Part shown: piece after piece, positions 6,309-6,533 of the stretch | Position numbering within the stretch: the first letter of the stretch is position 1 | How the letters are laid out: each line of letters begins with the position of its first letter | DNA from: Actinomycetes bacterium | GTDB lineage: Bacteria > Actinomycetota > Acidimicrobiia > Acidimicrobiales > Acidimicrobiaceae | Length of the DNA stretch: 6,533 nucleotides | NCBI GenBank assembly: GCA_021844725.1 | Contig: JAKBSX010000172.1 | Span: 1 to 6,533, forward strand | Direction: 5' to 3' | Notes under the pieces: generated by a model | What the model saw: only the letters and a program-made list of their open reading frames with translations | Told to the model about the DNA's origin: nothing | Database searches by the model: none | Position numbers and translations under genes: made by a program

Positions 6309-6533
6309 ATGGAAACTGGGATAGACATAAACGATTTCAAAAAGGCCGTAGGATCGTTTGTTACTGGAATTACGGTAGTTAGCGCCACTTCGAAGTTCGG
6401 ACCTGTGGGTTTCACGTGTCAAAGTTTTACTTCTCTTTCGCTGAGTCCCCCCATGATACTGATTTCTGTGGCAAAGACCTCCAGAACTTACTCAACTATT
6501 TCGCAGTGTAAAAGATTTTGTTCTCTTTCGCTG
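6309..6533 (+). CDS. Flavin reductase-like (FMN-binding split-barrel) domain protein, 3' incomplete
   Basis: 75 codons are visible and run off the window. The protein begins FKKAVGSFVTGITVVSA (10-26), then GPVGFTCQSFTSLSLSPPMILISVA (31-55) and SRTYSTI (58-64). These are the typical first strands and flavin-contact region of the flavin reductase domain (about 160-180 residues), which reduces FMN or FAD with NAD(P)H, often for a two-component monooxygenase. No monooxygenase partner lies in the window. The ATG at 6309 has only a weak AGG about 8 nt upstream, but the protein starts where family members do. It sits 37 nt behind the MBL gene, suggesting one transcript. The last residues, CSLSL, do not fit the expected conserved F-x-VNVL pattern; the final 13 bases copy an earlier stretch of the same gene and may be an assembly artefact. 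Confidence 0.85.
   Translation, partial: METGIDINDFKKAVGSFVTGITVVSATSKFGPVGFTCQSFTSLSLSPPMILISVAKTSRTYSTISQCKRFCSLSL
6431..6443 (+). repeat. First copy of a 13-base direct repeat in the flavin reductase gene
   Basis: TTCTCTTTCGCTG occurs here, encoding SLSL in its normal conserved place before SPPM, and again exactly 90 bases later at the very end of the window. Confidence 0.8.
6521..6533 (+). repeat. Second copy of the 13-base direct repeat, at the window end
   Basis: Identical to 6431-6443 and in the same frame. It occupies the place where the family normally has a VNVL-like strand, which suggests a chimeric or collapsed end rather than native sequence. Confidence 0.7.

Overview
The window reads as a piece of a free-living, moderate-GC (mid-40s % by eye) bacterial chromosome. 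The gene set suggests an actinobacterium, possibly an uncultured marine Acidimicrobiia-like lineage. The grounds are a DUF6941-type protein joined to a short MaoC protein, a four-helix membrane protein of an actinobacterial style, and frequent TTG/GTG starts. This assignment is an inference from remembered family patterns; a SAR202-like Chloroflexi origin is not excluded. No mobile element, CRISPR array, tRNA or rRNA was seen.

Layout. Positions 1-747 (+) hold the 3' four-fifths of a malyl-CoA/beta-methylmalyl-CoA lyase-type aldolase; its reading frame appears broken near position 26. It converges on a leftward block: a membrane protein of unknown function (775-1566), a 528-residue acyl-CoA dehydrogenase with an N-terminal extension (1681-3267), and a class I methyltransferase (3322-3993). 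An AT-rich divergent intergenic region (3994-4231) separates this block from a rightward block: a DUF6941-family protein (4232-4696), an overlapping MaoC-type hydratase (4689-5204), a metallo-beta-lactamase-fold hydrolase (5420-6271), and the start of a flavin reductase-like flavoprotein (6309 to the window end).

How the genes fit together. The extended dehydrogenase resembles (2S)-methylsuccinyl-CoA dehydrogenase (Mcd). The short MaoC protein resembles the hydratase found beside it in actinobacterial ethylmalonyl-CoA loci. The aldolase resembles Mcl. In order these would catalyse methylsuccinyl-CoA -> mesaconyl-CoA -> beta-methylmalyl-CoA -> glyoxylate + propionyl-CoA, the lower half of the ethylmalonyl-CoA pathway for acetyl-CoA assimilation. 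The crotonyl-CoA carboxylase/reductase, epimerase and mutase of the upper half are not in the window. The membrane protein, methyltransferase, DUF6941 protein and MBL hydrolase have no assigned role in that pathway. The DUF6941-MaoC overlap is the most suggestive unexplained association.

Both window edges look imperfect. There is an apparent one-base frameshift at the left edge. At the right edge a 13-base direct repeat replaces the expected conserved protein sequence. Both may be contig-end artefacts.
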